A stretch of 64,000 nucleotides of DNA, from positions 990,785 through 1,054,784 of the forward strand of contig CAVVXS010000009.1 in the NCBI GenBank assembly GCA_963752225.1. The letters are read 5' to 3'. Positions 43,525 through 52,735 of this stretch are shown here, in pieces. The notes under the pieces are model-generated. The model was given only the letters and a program-made list of their open reading frames with translations, was not told where the DNA came from and searched no databases. Within the stretch, counting starts at the first letter, position 1. Each line of letters starts with the position of its first letter. The stretch is from JBBROS01 sp963752225. GTDB lineage: Bacteria > Pseudomonadota > Alphaproteobacteria > Acetobacterales > Acetobacteraceae. Made by a program: the position numbers and the translations under genes.

Positions 43525-44247
43525 TCAGGAAGCTTCCACGCCGAAGGCCCGCCGGATCTCCATCTTTCCCACCGGCGTCACCGTGATCGCCCGGGTCCCG
43601 TCGATGCGCCGAACCCACCCGAGCGCGAAGCAGCGGTCGCAGAGCGCGGCGCCGAGCGCGCCAGCCACGTGCGGGCGGCGCTCGCTCCAGTCCAGGCACG
43701 GTCGGCAGAACACGCGGCCGCCGGGGCGCCTGGATGCCCGCGTCTCGGCTGCCCCGAGATCCAGCCCGATCCCCTCGAGGAACGTGACACCGGCCGGAGT
43801 GACGACGCCCCCGTCCTGGGACAGTTCGATATGGCCGCGTTCCGTCATGGCATCCGCCAGCGCCACGGCCAGTCGTCCGGCAAGGTGGTCGTAGCAGGTG
43901 CGGGCCGCCCGCATCGCGAGATCGCGCGGGCCGACCGGGACCGGCTTGCGAAGCCGGTCCCGCGCCGGGCCGTCCTCAGCCACCGCCATCAGGCCCTCCA
44001 GCATCCTCGCCACGCCGGGCGATGCCAGGCGGTGGTAGCGATGCCGCCCCTGCCGCTCCACTGCTAGCAGCCCCGCCTCGGTCAGGCGCGCCAGGTGCCC
44101 GCTCGCGGTCTGCGGGGCGACCGAGGCTGCCCGCGCTAGTTCGGTCGCGGTCAGCGCGCGACCGTCCATGAGCGCGGTCAGCATGACGGCGCGGGTCTGG
44201 TCCCCCACGAGGGCGGCAGTTTCGGCAATTGCCGCGATGCTGGCCAT
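43525..44247 (-). CDS. ArsR-family winged-helix regulator
   Basis: 240 residues. An N-terminal ArsR-type winged helix (AETAALVGDQTRAVMLTALM then VAPQTASGHLARLTEAGLLA) is followed by a longer C-terminal domain with Cys pairs (RVFCRPCLDWSERRPH and AALCDRCFALGW) that may bind metal or sense oxidation. AGGGGA precedes ATG 44247. Divergent from the 44382-46138 unit by 135 bp and so its probable repressor. Confidence 0.85.
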   Translation of the reverse strand: MASIAAIAETAALVGDQTRAVMLTALMDGRALTATELARAASVAPQTASGHLARLTEAGLLAVERQGRHRYHRLASPGVARMLEGLMAVAEDGPARDRLRKPVPVGPRDLAMRAARTCYDHLAGRLAVALADAMTERGHIELSQDGGVVTPAGVTFLEGIGLDLGAAETRASRRPGGRVFCRPCLDWSERRPHVAGALGAALCDRCFALGWVRRIDGTRAITVTPVGKMEIRRAFGVEAS

Positions 44248-44381
44248 GATGTTCGTCCCCTTCGGTCGCCCGTGGTTCACCTCAGGCTAAGCCATATGAA
44301 AATCGGACGCTTCGGCCAGCGCAGTAACATCCCCCCTTGCGTGACGTGCATCCTTCCAGGGCCAGTGGACCCGGAGACGCC

Positions 44382-44843
44382 ATGCCGCTCGACGCCCCCC
44401 GAACCGTTTCGCCACGACGCGCCGCGCTCAGGCGAATGGGCACCTTCGCCGCCCGTTCCTGGCGCAGCAAGATCTATGCGCCGACTGCGGATGCGGACGC
44501 ACTCCGTCCCGAGGACGTCTCCGCCGCGGAACGGGCCTTCCGCGCCGGGGTCGCGGGCGAAGCGGCGGATGCGCCAAGCGGGTTTGCGCTGCTGCGGCGG
44601 GGCAACACCGCCGGAAGCCTCGAGCTCGTCTGCCACTGGTGGGAAGGCCCGCTCCTCAACAGGGCGGGGCTGCTGCTGCCCGGCCATGGCGGGCCGCCCG
44701 GGCGCGCCCCGCGGGCGGACGGGGAAGTCGGCTCCGTCGACGAGCTGCTCCTGATGGCGAGGGAGGCCGCCGCGTGGCGCCGTCTCGTCCTGGAGGCGCA
44801 CTTTCCCGCGCCGGATGCATACATGGCGGAGTGCTGCGCATGA
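44382..44843 (+). CDS. hypothetical protein coupled to MFS gene
   Basis: 153 residues, no recognised domain. Helical; a middle block reads GSLELVCHWWEGPLLNRAG. GGAGA precedes ATG 44382. Its stop overlaps the MFS ATG as ATGA, so the two are translated together, and they face away from the ArsR-type gene. A partner or accessory of the transporter is the simplest reading. Confidence 0.55.
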   Translation: MPLDAPRTVSPRRAALRRMGTFAARSWRSKIYAPTADADALRPEDVSAAERAFRAGVAGEAADAPSGFALLRRGNTAGSLELVCHWWEGPLLNRAGLLLPGHGGPPGRAPRADGEVGSVDELLLMAREAAAWRRLVLEAHFPAPDAYMAECCA

Positions 44844-46138
44844 TCCCGGTGCCGCCGGTCCAGCCCCGCTTCTTCGGTTGGAGTGTCATGTGGGCGGCCT
44901 TCACGGTTGCAATCTTCGGCTGGGGCGTCGGGTTCTACGGGCCGCCGATCTTCCTCCACGCGGTGCACCAGGCCCGGGGCTGGCCGGTTTCGCTCGTCTC
45001 GGCCGCTATCACGTGCCACTTCCTCCTGGGTGCGGCCGTGGTCGCCAACGTCGCTTCCCTGCACCGGAGGTTCGGGCTGGTCGCGGTGACGAGGGCGGGC
45101 GCGTTGGCGAGCGCACTTGGCATCCTGGGATGGGCCGTGGCGCGAGACCCGTGGCAACTCTTCGCCGCGACGCTGTTCAGCGGCTTCGGCTGGTCCGCCA
45201 CCGGGGCTGCGGCGATCAATGCCATGGTCTCGCCCTGGTTCGCCCGCCGCCGTCCTGCGGCGCTCAGTACGGCCTACAACGGCGCCAGCGTCGGGGGGAT
45301 GCTGCTGTCCCCGCTGTGGGTGGCCCTGATCGCCGCGATCGGCTTCCCGGGAGCCGCCGCCCTGGTCGGGGTCACGATGGTGGCCGCGTTGTGGTTCCTG
45401 TCCGGCCGCTATCTCGGGCGCACCCCTGCCAGCATGGGCCTGCTGACGGACGGCGACGCCTCTTACGGACCCACGGCCGCCGCGCCAGCGAGAGCCGTGC
45501 CGAACCTGCCGGGCCAGGCTTTGTGGCGGGACCGCCGCTTCGTCACTCTCGCGGCCGCGACCTCCCTGGGCCTGTTCGCCCAGATCGGCCTCATCGCGCA
45601 CCTGTTCTCCCTACTCGTGCCTGCGCTGGGCGCCCAGCTTGCCGGGTTCGCGGCCGGGCTGGCTACGGCCTGCGCCATCTTGGGACGCACGGGGATGGGC
45701 TGGCTGCTGCCGACGGGAGCGGACCGGCGCCGGGCGGCGGCGGTCAGCTACGGGGTGCAGCTCTCCGGCTCGCTGGTCCTGATCTGGGCTGGCGGCACGA
45801 GCGTGCCGCTCCTCCTGCTCGGCATCGTGCTGTTCGGGTTGGGCCTCGGCAACGCCACGTCCCTGCCTCCCTTGATCGTCCAGCAGGACTTCGCCGCGGC
45901 GGACACGGGAAGGGCCGTGGCACTGGTCACCGCCTTTAGCCAAGCCTGCTACGCCTTCGCCCCTGCCGCGTTCGGCGCCGTCCGGGATTTCGGAATGGCC
46001 GGTGGAGGCGAGGGAGCCGGGAGTGCGCCGCTCCTGTTCGCGACCGCGGCGGCAGTGCAGGTCGCGGCCGCGGCGGTCGTCTTGTCCGGCCGTCCGCGGG
46101 TGGTCCGCGGCGGACCTGCCCGGGCCGGGGCGCTTTGA
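44840..46138 (+). CDS. MFS transporter
   Basis: A 432-residue, 12-helix carrier (FFGWSVMWAAFTVAIFGWGV in helix 1, LGRTGMGWLLPTGADRRRAA around the mid-loop). It resembles the monocarboxylate/OFA-type branch. Coupled to the preceding unknown gene and followed after 13 bp by a microprotein. Probably de-repressed through the divergent ArsR-type gene. Substrate unknown. Confidence 0.85.
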   Translation: MIPVPPVQPRFFGWSVMWAAFTVAIFGWGVGFYGPPIFLHAVHQARGWPVSLVSAAITCHFLLGAAVVANVASLHRRFGLVAVTRAGALASALGILGWAVARDPWQLFAATLFSGFGWSATGAAAINAMVSPWFARRRPAALSTAYNGASVGGMLLSPLWVALIAAIGFPGAAALVGVTMVAALWFLSGRYLGRTPASMGLLTDGDASYGPTAAAPARAVPNLPGQALWRDRRFVTLAAATSLGLFAQIGLIAHLFSLLVPALGAQLAGFAAGLATACAILGRTGMGWLLPTGADRRRAAAVSYGVQLSGSLVLIWAGGTSVPLLLLGIVLFGLGLGNATSLPPLIVQQDFAAADTGRAVALVTAFSQACYAFAPAAFGAVRDFGMAGGGEGAGSAPLLFATAAAVQVAAAAVVLSGRPRVVRGGPARAGAL

Positions 46139-46151
46139 AGGAGCTGTTTTC

Positions 46152-46319
46152 ATGAAGTATGTCGAAAGGCTGTTCTGCGGCGGCTTGTGGATCGCCTGGG
46201 TCGTGACGTTTGTCGGGCAGGATTGGACCCGTCCCGAGGACCGGCCCCGCGGACAGGGCTCCAGCGGCGAGGCGTGCCGGAGCCTGCTCCCCGACCGCAC
46301 CATCCTGCCGGGCTGGTGA
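46152..46319 (+). CDS. 55-residue single-pass membrane microprotein
   Basis: AAGGAG precedes an ATG encoding MKYVERLFCGGLWIAWVVTF (one hydrophobic segment) and a polar Pro/Arg-rich tail with one Cys. It lies 13 bp after the MFS stop. A small accessory to the transporter is plausible; it has no named family. Confidence 0.55.
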   Translation: MKYVERLFCGGLWIAWVVTFVGQDWTRPEDRPRGQGSSGEACRSLLPDRTILPGW

Positions 46320-46429
46320 GACCGGGTGGGGGGATGCGCGAGCCCCCGGCAGCGGCCCGGCGCGATTTCCCGTTGCCCGCGGGCGCGGGCGGGCGCGACC
46401 CTCGCCCGAGTGTGCGGGAGCAAGTGTCC

Positions 46430-46807
46430 ATGACGCCGAAAATGAACCTCGACAGTGCCTTCAACTCGTTCACCGAAGCCTGGAGCCCCAGGATCGTCGG
46501 CTCGGTGAACGGGGTGGACGTGCGGCTCGCGAAGTTCCGCGGTGAATTCGTATGGCACTTCCACGAGCACGAGGACGAATTGTTCCTGGTGATCGAAGGC
46601 CGCCTGCTGCTCAGGTTCAGGGACCGCGAGGTCCGGCTCGGCACGGGGGACTTCTTGGTCGTCCCGAGGGGCGTCGAGCACCTGCCCGTCGCCGAGAGTG
46701 AGGAATGCCGCATCCTGACGGTCTCGCCCGGAACTCTGACAAATACCGGGAACGTCGAAAACGAGCGGACGATACGCCAGCCCGTGCGGCTGGCCGAAAG
46801 CCCCTGA
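46430..46807 (+). CDS. cupin-domain protein
   Basis: 125 residues forming one conserved cupin barrel: WHFHEHEDELFLVIEGRLLL supplies His/His/Glu metal ligands and GDFLVVPRGVEHLP the last His. Small single cupins act as dioxygenases, isomerases or sensors; the substrate is unknown. A GGGAG lies upstream of the ATG. On the same strand between two MFS genes. Confidence 0.8.
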   Translation: MTPKMNLDSAFNSFTEAWSPRIVGSVNGVDVRLAKFRGEFVWHFHEHEDELFLVIEGRLLLRFRDREVRLGTGDFLVVPRGVEHLPVAESEECRILTVSPGTLTNTGNVENERTIRQPVRLAESP

Positions 46808-46908
46808 TCTCGGCCCGCAACGGCCCACCGGGATTGCCGGAGCAAGGATCGGAGTGTCGCCTGCCGGTTTCGGGGGCACCCTGTGGTCCCTCGCTGCAAG
46901 GATCCAAG

Positions 46909-48138
46909 GTGCCGCCCGATCGCATCGACCGCCTCCCGGCCGCCTTCAGGCGCCTTGCCTGGTCCAACCTGCTTGCGCAGTTCTCCGAGCAGGTCGCGCT
47001 GGCCTCCGCGCCCCTCGTGGCAGTGCTGCTATTCGGGGCGACCGGCGCGGAGACCGGCCTGCTCCAGACGGCGCAGAGCCTCCCGTTCCTGCTGCTGTCG
47101 GTTCCGGCCGGGGTGCTTGCTGACAGGTGGTCGCGCCGGAAGCTGATGGCCGGGGCGGAATCGCTTAGAGCGGCATCGCTCGCCTGCATCCTCCTCCTCG
47201 TCGTTTCGGGCCACCTCAACCTCGAACTGCTGGCGGCGCTCGGCTTCGCGGGCGCGGTCGGGACCGTGGCCTACAGCGTGGCCGCACCGGCGCTCGTCCC
47301 GTCCCTGGTTCCAAGGGAACGGCTCGCCTCCGCGAACCGCCTGCTCGAACTCGCCCGCAGCGCGGCCTTCTCGGCTGGCCCGGCGATCGGCGGGGCGCTT
47401 CTGGGATGGACCGGAGCCCCGGCCGCTTATGTCCTCGCCACGACCGTGTCGTTGCTCGCCGTCGTGCTGCTGGCCGGTATACTCGAGCCGGGAAGCGGGC
47501 ATCGCGTTCGTCGGCACATCCTGGAAGAACTCCGCGAAGGGGCCGCGTTCGTGGGGACGCACCACCTCCTCCGCCCGGTCTTGATCACCTCGGTCTTCTT
47601 CAACGTGGCGTGGTTCATCCTCCAGGCGGTCTACGTCGTCTACGCCGTCGGCCACCTCGGGCTGACGGCAACCGGGGTGGGGATCACGCTCGGGGTCTAC
47701 GGCGCCGGGATGGCGTCCTGCGCGTTCGCGGCAACGTTCCTGGCCCGGCATCTGTCGTTTGGCGCCATGATCGGCTGCGGCCCGCTGGGCGCGCTCGTCG
47801 GATCCATCCTGATGCTGCTCACGGTCAGCTACCCGTCCATGTGGCTGGCCTGCATCGCGCTCTTCCTGTTCGGGGGCGGCCCGATACTCTGGTTCATCAG
47901 CACCGTGACGCTGCGGCAGGCGGTGACGCCGAACGCGATGCTCGGCCGGGTTTCAGCCATCCTGATGACGGCGGGATTCGGCTCCCGCCCGGTCGGTTCG
48001 GCGATCGGCGCGCTGGCGGCCGACCGGCTGGGCGTGGAAGCATGCCTCGCCATTTCGACCGCCGGGTTTGTCATACAGTTCGTCGTCCTCTTCCTCTCCC
48101 CGGTTAGGAGACTGCGCGAACTGCCTTCACCCGCGTGA
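46909..48138 (+). CDS. MFS exporter, EntS/MFS_3-like
   Basis: A 409-residue carrier with 10-12 helices. RLAWSNLLAQFSEQVALASA, VPAGVLADRWSRRKLMAGAE and VPRERLASANRLLELARSAA match the exporter group that includes enterobactin exporter EntS. Starts at GTG 46909 with AAGGA upstream. Drug or metabolite efflux is likely. Confidence 0.82.
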   Translation: MPPDRIDRLPAAFRRLAWSNLLAQFSEQVALASAPLVAVLLFGATGAETGLLQTAQSLPFLLLSVPAGVLADRWSRRKLMAGAESLRAASLACILLLVVSGHLNLELLAALGFAGAVGTVAYSVAAPALVPSLVPRERLASANRLLELARSAAFSAGPAIGGALLGWTGAPAAYVLATTVSLLAVVLLAGILEPGSGHRVRRHILEELREGAAFVGTHHLLRPVLITSVFFNVAWFILQAVYVVYAVGHLGLTATGVGITLGVYGAGMASCAFAATFLARHLSFGAMIGCGPLGALVGSILMLLTVSYPSMWLACIALFLFGGGPILWFISTVTLRQAVTPNAMLGRVSAILMTAGFGSRPVGSAIGALAADRLGVEACLAISTAGFVIQFVVLFLSPVRRLRELPSPA

Positions 48139-48206
48139 CCCCCGCGGGGCACGGTCGGGTAACCTTCCGCGACGCCGACCGCCGCTGGTCGGATCACCGG
48201 CGCCGC

Positions 48207-48797
48207 TCACCGAATTGGTGGCGCGCCGACGATGCGTCCGACGTCGGGCGTGGACAGGTGGAGCACCTCGTACCGTTCCCCCAGCCCCTCCGGGCCCTCT
48301 CCGGACCACAGCGTGAACTCCATCAGCTCCCACCCGTGCGGGTCGATCGCCGCGGCCGTGGAATGCACGCCCGGCTCGCGGCTCCGGCGTTCGAGGGCGA
48401 GCAGCGCGCGAGCCGCCGTGTCCAGCGGGTCCACGTCGGGCGGCAGCGGGGTAACCTGCCGCGTCGCGCCTTTCGGGAAAGACCCAGCCGTGCTGCCCGA
48501 CATACATCCGACCCCTGTCCAGTGCCGGACACGCGGCCTGCCGAACGACTCGACGACCCCGCCGAACCCTGCTCCCCCCCAGAGGAAGCGCCCCATCGCG
48601 GCAGTGTCGGCCCACAGGTAGAAAGGTGCGTATTGGTTCACCCCGGAGCCGAGCTTGCCCCGCTCCCGCGTGAGATAGGCCTTTAACCCGAGACCCGCGA
48701 AGGCATCCAGGGCCGATCCGCGGGACGCCACCCTTCGCCGGATCACGCCCATGTCGTAGTCGGTCGGGAGGGTGATCTCGTATTGCATCGCATACAT
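48207..48797 (-). CDS. DUF4865-family protein
   Basis: 196 residues. MYAMQYEITLPTDYDMGVIR, LGLKAYLTRERG, NQYAPFYLWAD and VVESFGRPRVRHWTG are the DUF4865 signature, two ferredoxin-like halves probably forming a dimeric barrel. Often found next to LysR genes and tautomerases; function unknown. CAGGAG precedes the ATG. It is divergent from a LysR gene 117 bp away. Confidence 0.8.
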   Translation of the reverse strand: MYAMQYEITLPTDYDMGVIRRRVASRGSALDAFAGLGLKAYLTRERGKLGSGVNQYAPFYLWADTAAMGRFLWGGAGFGGVVESFGRPRVRHWTGVGCMSGSTAGSFPKGATRQVTPLPPDVDPLDTAARALLALERRSREPGVHSTAAAIDPHGWELMEFTLWSGEGPEGLGERYEVLHLSTPDVGRIVGAPPIR

Positions 48798-48914
48798 CGG
48801 AGCGCTCCTGTTCTTGTCGACCGTGACTGCGGATCGTCGATGAAAAGCTTGCATCGCGGGGCACATCCCGAATATCAGGAAGATATGGACAGACAGTCCT
48901 GAAAGATTGGATCG

Positions 48915-49808
48915 ATGAGACCGGTTCTTTTCGATCTCGACGTGCTGCGCAGCTTCGTCGCCGGTGTCGACCTGGGCAGCTTCTCGAAGGCAGCCGACAG
49001 GCTTGGGCGTTCAACCTCGGCCGTCAGCGCACAGTTAAAGAAGCTTGAGGAACAGGCAGGGACGGCCGTGTTCCGCAAGTCGGGCCGGGGCCTCGCGCTC
49101 ACCGAGGCGGGCGACACGATGCTCTCCTACGCGCGGCGGCTGCTGGAATTGAACGCGGAAGCTGCCGCCGCCGTCCGCGGGGTGGAGCTGGAGGGCTGGG
49201 TGAGGCTGGGCGTCCAGGAGGACTTCGGGGAGGATTTCCTTCCGAAGGTCCTGGCCCGGTTCGCGCGATCGCATCCCAGGATCAGGATCGAGGCGCGTGT
49301 CGCCCGCAATGCCGAGCTGCTAGAACGGGTGGCGCTCGGCCGTCTAGACTTGGCGTTGGCCTGGGACGTCGGCACGGGGGCCGATCGGGGCGAGCCCCTC
49401 CTGGACCTCGACATGCGTTGGATCGGGCCTTCCGCCACCCGTCTCGAGGCCCCGGCACCCGGGGAAGCGCTCCAGCTCGTGGCTTTCGAGCTTCCCTGCC
49501 TGTTCCGAACCGCGGCCACGGAGGCGCTGGACGCTGCGGGCGTCGCGTGGCGCGTCGCGTTCACCAGCCCGGGACTCTCCGCGCTCTGGGCGGCCACCGC
49601 GGCGGGGATCGGCGTCACGATCCGCACCCGCATTGGGCTGCCGGGCACCCTGCGGGTGCTGGACGATGGGGAAGGCGGGTTGCCCAGGATCGTCCGGTCC
49701 CTGCCTCTCGCGCTGTTCCGCGCCGAACCCGAGCCCGGCCCGGCGGCGTCCCGCCTTGCGGACATACTCTCGCACGCCGTGCAGGACGACTGGGCACGGG
49801 GCAGGTGA
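48915..49808 (+). CDS. LysR-family transcription regulator
   Basis: 297 residues with the winged helix (LDVLRSFVAGVDLGSFSKAA then RLGRSTSAVSAQLKKLEEQA) and an effector domain from about residue 90. Divergent from the DUF4865 gene, its probable target, and convergent with the permease gene 11 bp downstream. Confidence 0.9.
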   Translation: MRPVLFDLDVLRSFVAGVDLGSFSKAADRLGRSTSAVSAQLKKLEEQAGTAVFRKSGRGLALTEAGDTMLSYARRLLELNAEAAAAVRGVELEGWVRLGVQEDFGEDFLPKVLARFARSHPRIRIEARVARNAELLERVALGRLDLALAWDVGTGADRGEPLLDLDMRWIGPSATRLEAPAPGEALQLVAFELPCLFRTAATEALDAAGVAWRVAFTSPGLSALWAATAAGIGVTIRTRIGLPGTLRVLDDGEGGLPRIVRSLPLALFRAEPEPGPAASRLADILSHAVQDDWARGR

Positions 49809-49819
49809 CGGACATGCTG

Positions 49820-51280
49820 TCAACGCCGTGACAGGAAGGCGACTACCGCCGCGGCAACTGTGAGAACCGCGACTGGCACCGCACCGAGGGGCCAGGCACG
49901 CTGGTAGAGCGGCCGTTCGAGGTCGGGCCTTCCGACGAGCGCGCATCCCATCGCGAGCCGCACCGGCGACAGCATCGTCAGGGAAGCCGCCGCCGTGTTC
50001 TGCACCGCGGCCAGCCAAGGCAGGCTGGCTCCGGAATCGAGGGCAAGCGCCGCCAGCGACGGCATGAGCAGGCCGTTGGACGCATTGCTGCTGCTGGTCA
50101 GCAGCCCGAACAGGCCCGCCGCGGAGGGAACCGCAAGCACGGCTGCGGAGCCCAGTCCGTTCCGTAAGGCGTTAGCCAGCGAACCTGCCATTCCCGAGGC
50201 GGACATGATCTGGGCCATCGTGAGGAAGAACAGGATGGTCAGGACCGGACGCCGACCGCGCCGCCATGCTTCGGCCCCGGCCGAGTGCAGCCGCCGGGGC
50301 GCGCCCGAGGTCAGCGCCGCGGCGCAACCGAGGACGAGCAACCAGCTGCCCGGGTGCAGGAGCGGTCGCAACTCCGGACCACCCTGGAACGGCTGGAACG
50401 ACACTGCCCCGGCCAAAGTTCTGTTCAGGACCGGCACTGCGCGGCTCGCCGCGAGCCCGGCGACAAGGACGATGTATGGCAGCGCCGCCCGTGCGGCTTG
50501 ACCGGCACGGGCGCGATCCGGTCGGCCCTCCACGAGGAAGTGCACCACGGCCAGCGGACCAAGCGACGCTAGGCCCGCCACCTCCGGGCCGAGAGCCAGG
50601 TTGCATCCCGCCAGGAGGAGTGCGGAGAGGATCGTCCACCCCAGCTCGGCCGCATGGCGTCCCGCACCGACGCGAACGCCCGACGAGGCGGCCGCCCACC
50701 AGAACGTTCCCAGCCAGCCAAGCAGCACCGGCGCGTTGAGCAGGGCGCTCCGCACCCCGAGGTCGACCGGCGGGACACCTGAAAGCTGCGACCCGATCAT
50801 CGTCCCGTTCGCGAAGGCGCCCCATGAGACCATCGTCTGGCTGAACAGGCCCAACAGCGCCACGTGAAGCGGCCCGGGACCGAGGTCCCGGATCATCGCG
50901 ATCGCGGTAACCTGCCCCACGCCGAAGCCCGTAGACGATTCGATGAACGGGCCGACCAGGAAGCATGCGGCATAAAGCCTGCTCCGCGCGCGCCACGGCG
51001 GGAGGGATCCGGCAGGTCCGCCGTCCATAGCCTTTTCCGCGGCCGCCCTGAAGAAGAGGCCGCCCACGATCACCGCCCCCACCAATGCGGTCTGCCAGGC
51101 GCCCCGGCCCACCGCGACGGTCGCCTCGCCGATGCCGAACGGGACGGGCGCAGCAGCGAGGGCGACGACGATCGCGCAGGCCGCCCCCAAGGCCCCGGCC
51201 AACGTGGAACCCGTGAGGCCAAGGCCGATTGCGGCAACCACCGCGACCACGGGCAACGCCATCAGGAACTCGGTCGCCAT
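49820..51280 (-). CDS. L-lactate permease-family transporter
   Basis: A 486-residue LctP-type carrier with about 12-14 helices. VGPFIESSTGFGVGQVTAIA, ALLGLFSQTMVSWGAFANGT and LFGLLTSSSNASNGLLMPSL are its hallmark blocks. It takes up lactate, glycolate or related hydroxy acids with protons. It follows the tartrate-dehydratase-like gene by 31 bp on the same strand, so the substrate is likely a hydroxy acid used by that enzyme. Confidence 0.88.
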   Translation of the reverse strand: MATEFLMALPVVAVVAAIGLGLTGSTLAGALGAACAIVVALAAAPVPFGIGEATVAVGRGAWQTALVGAVIVGGLFFRAAAEKAMDGGPAGSLPPWRARSRLYAACFLVGPFIESSTGFGVGQVTAIAMIRDLGPGPLHVALLGLFSQTMVSWGAFANGTMIGSQLSGVPPVDLGVRSALLNAPVLLGWLGTFWWAAASSGVRVGAGRHAAELGWTILSALLLAGCNLALGPEVAGLASLGPLAVVHFLVEGRPDRARAGQAARAALPYIVLVAGLAASRAVPVLNRTLAGAVSFQPFQGGPELRPLLHPGSWLLVLGCAAALTSGAPRRLHSAGAEAWRRGRRPVLTILFFLTMAQIMSASGMAGSLANALRNGLGSAAVLAVPSAAGLFGLLTSSSNASNGLLMPSLAALALDSGASLPWLAAVQNTAAASLTMLSPVRLAMGCALVGRPDLERPLYQRAWPLGAVPVAVLTVAAAVVAFLSRR

Positions 51281-51311
51281 CAACGGCCCGCGTCGACCCG
51301 CCGTGATGCCG

Positions 51312-52535
51312 TCAAGGAATCAGCCCCGCGAGAAGAGACCAGAGGTCCGCCTTGTGCTCGAAGCCGATACCCGGGACGTGCGGCAGCCGGACCCTGCCGC
51401 CGTGGACGGCGGCACCGTCCGACAGCCCGCCGAACGGGGCGAATGCAAGGGGGTTCACCTCCGCGCCGCCTAAATCGAGGGCCGCCGCCACGTGGAGCGA
51501 GAACAGGTGCCCGCCGTGCGGCCAGAAGGCCCGTCGTGGCCATCCAGAGCCTTCGAACGATGCGATGATCCGCAGGTAGCCCGGTAGGCCGTAGCAGTGC
51601 ACGGGGTCAAAGACGAGCATGTCCCGGTCAGGCCGTAGACCCCCATGCCGGGCCAGCAACCTCGCCTCTGGCTCCGAGAACAGGGCCTCGCCCGCGGCGA
51701 TCGGTCCCGGATAGGTCGCCGCGGCCCTGGACTGCGTCTCGAAGTCAAGCGGGTCGCAGACATCCTCGAGCCACCAGAGGCGGAGGTCCGCAAGCGCCGT
51801 GGCCGCGGCCAGGCACTCCGTCGCACCAAAAGAGTTCATCGCGTCAGCGGCCATCCCACCTGGGGACACCACGCCGCAGGCGGCCTCCACCCGCCGGAGG
51901 TCGTCCCCGAACGGGACGCCCCCGATCTTCATTTTCGCCCGGGTATATCCGACGTCGAGAAAGCCTCGCAGTTCTCTCCGCAGGCGGGAAAGGTCGTCCG
52001 CGGGATACCGGTAGCCACCGCCCGCGTAGACGGCGACATCCGTGACCGGCGCCCGGCCCAGCCGATCCGAGAGTAAAGCGTGCAGCGGCAGTCCGGCGAG
52101 CTTCGCCGCGATGTCCCACAGTGCCATGTCGAGGGTGCCGACCGCGACGCTCCTGTCCCCGTGGCCGCCCGGCTTTTCTCCCGCCATCATGGCTTCCCAG
52201 GCCAAGGCCGGATCGAACCTGCCGTCGTCGCCAAGCAGTTTGGATGGCGGGGCCGCCGCCAGCCTCGGTGCGAAGCGTTCCCGTATCAGTCCGCCCTGTG
52301 CATACCGCCCCATTGAGGAGAACCCGTAGCCGACCACCCTCCGCCCCTCTCGGAAGGCGTCCGTCCCGATCGCGACGATGCTCGTATCCAAGCCGCCGGA
52401 AGGGATGCCGGGGTCCGCATACCGGGAGATCGGGATTGCCCGTTCATGTATTCCCGTGATCCTCAGCGCAGGTCCCTTCGTTTGGCTTACGGCAATATGC
52501 TTTCGGCGTGAGAGCCGCCTGGGGAACGGACGCAT
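51312..52535 (-). CDS. enolase-superfamily dehydratase, D-tartrate dehydratase-like
   Basis: 407 residues. VYAGGGYRYP, RAKMKIGG with the Lys base, ADAMNSFG and WWLEDVCDPLDF (metal ligands), AAGEALFS and the ending FWPHGGHLFSLHVAAAL to LPHVPGIGFEHKADL match the D(-)-tartrate dehydratase branch, which dehydrates a hydroxy-diacid to a keto-diacid. The ATG at 52535 has AAGGG upstream; the first 23 or so residues are extra and uncertain. Operon with the LctP-type permease. Confidence 0.78.
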   Translation of the reverse strand: MRPFPRRLSRRKHIAVSQTKGPALRITGIHERAIPISRYADPGIPSGGLDTSIVAIGTDAFREGRRVVGYGFSSMGRYAQGGLIRERFAPRLAAAPPSKLLGDDGRFDPALAWEAMMAGEKPGGHGDRSVAVGTLDMALWDIAAKLAGLPLHALLSDRLGRAPVTDVAVYAGGGYRYPADDLSRLRRELRGFLDVGYTRAKMKIGGVPFGDDLRRVEAACGVVSPGGMAADAMNSFGATECLAAATALADLRLWWLEDVCDPLDFETQSRAAATYPGPIAAGEALFSEPEARLLARHGGLRPDRDMLVFDPVHCYGLPGYLRIIASFEGSGWPRRAFWPHGGHLFSLHVAAALDLGGAEVNPLAFAPFGGLSDGAAVHGGRVRLPHVPGIGFEHKADLWSLLAGLIP

Positions 52536-52735
52536 GGTGCCCTTGCGCCAGAGCGGTCACCGGAGCCTCTCAGCCGGTCCCATCTCCGGACGGCAAGACG
52601 CCGGGACGCACGCTGCCGCCGCGCTCGATCGGCTCTAACTGGAAGTCCTGAAACTCCAGCAGTCGACGGGCAGCGTGCGGGCCTCCCCGGTTTGAAAATG
52701 CACGTGCACCCAGCGCAGGTCGGAACTACGCACGT

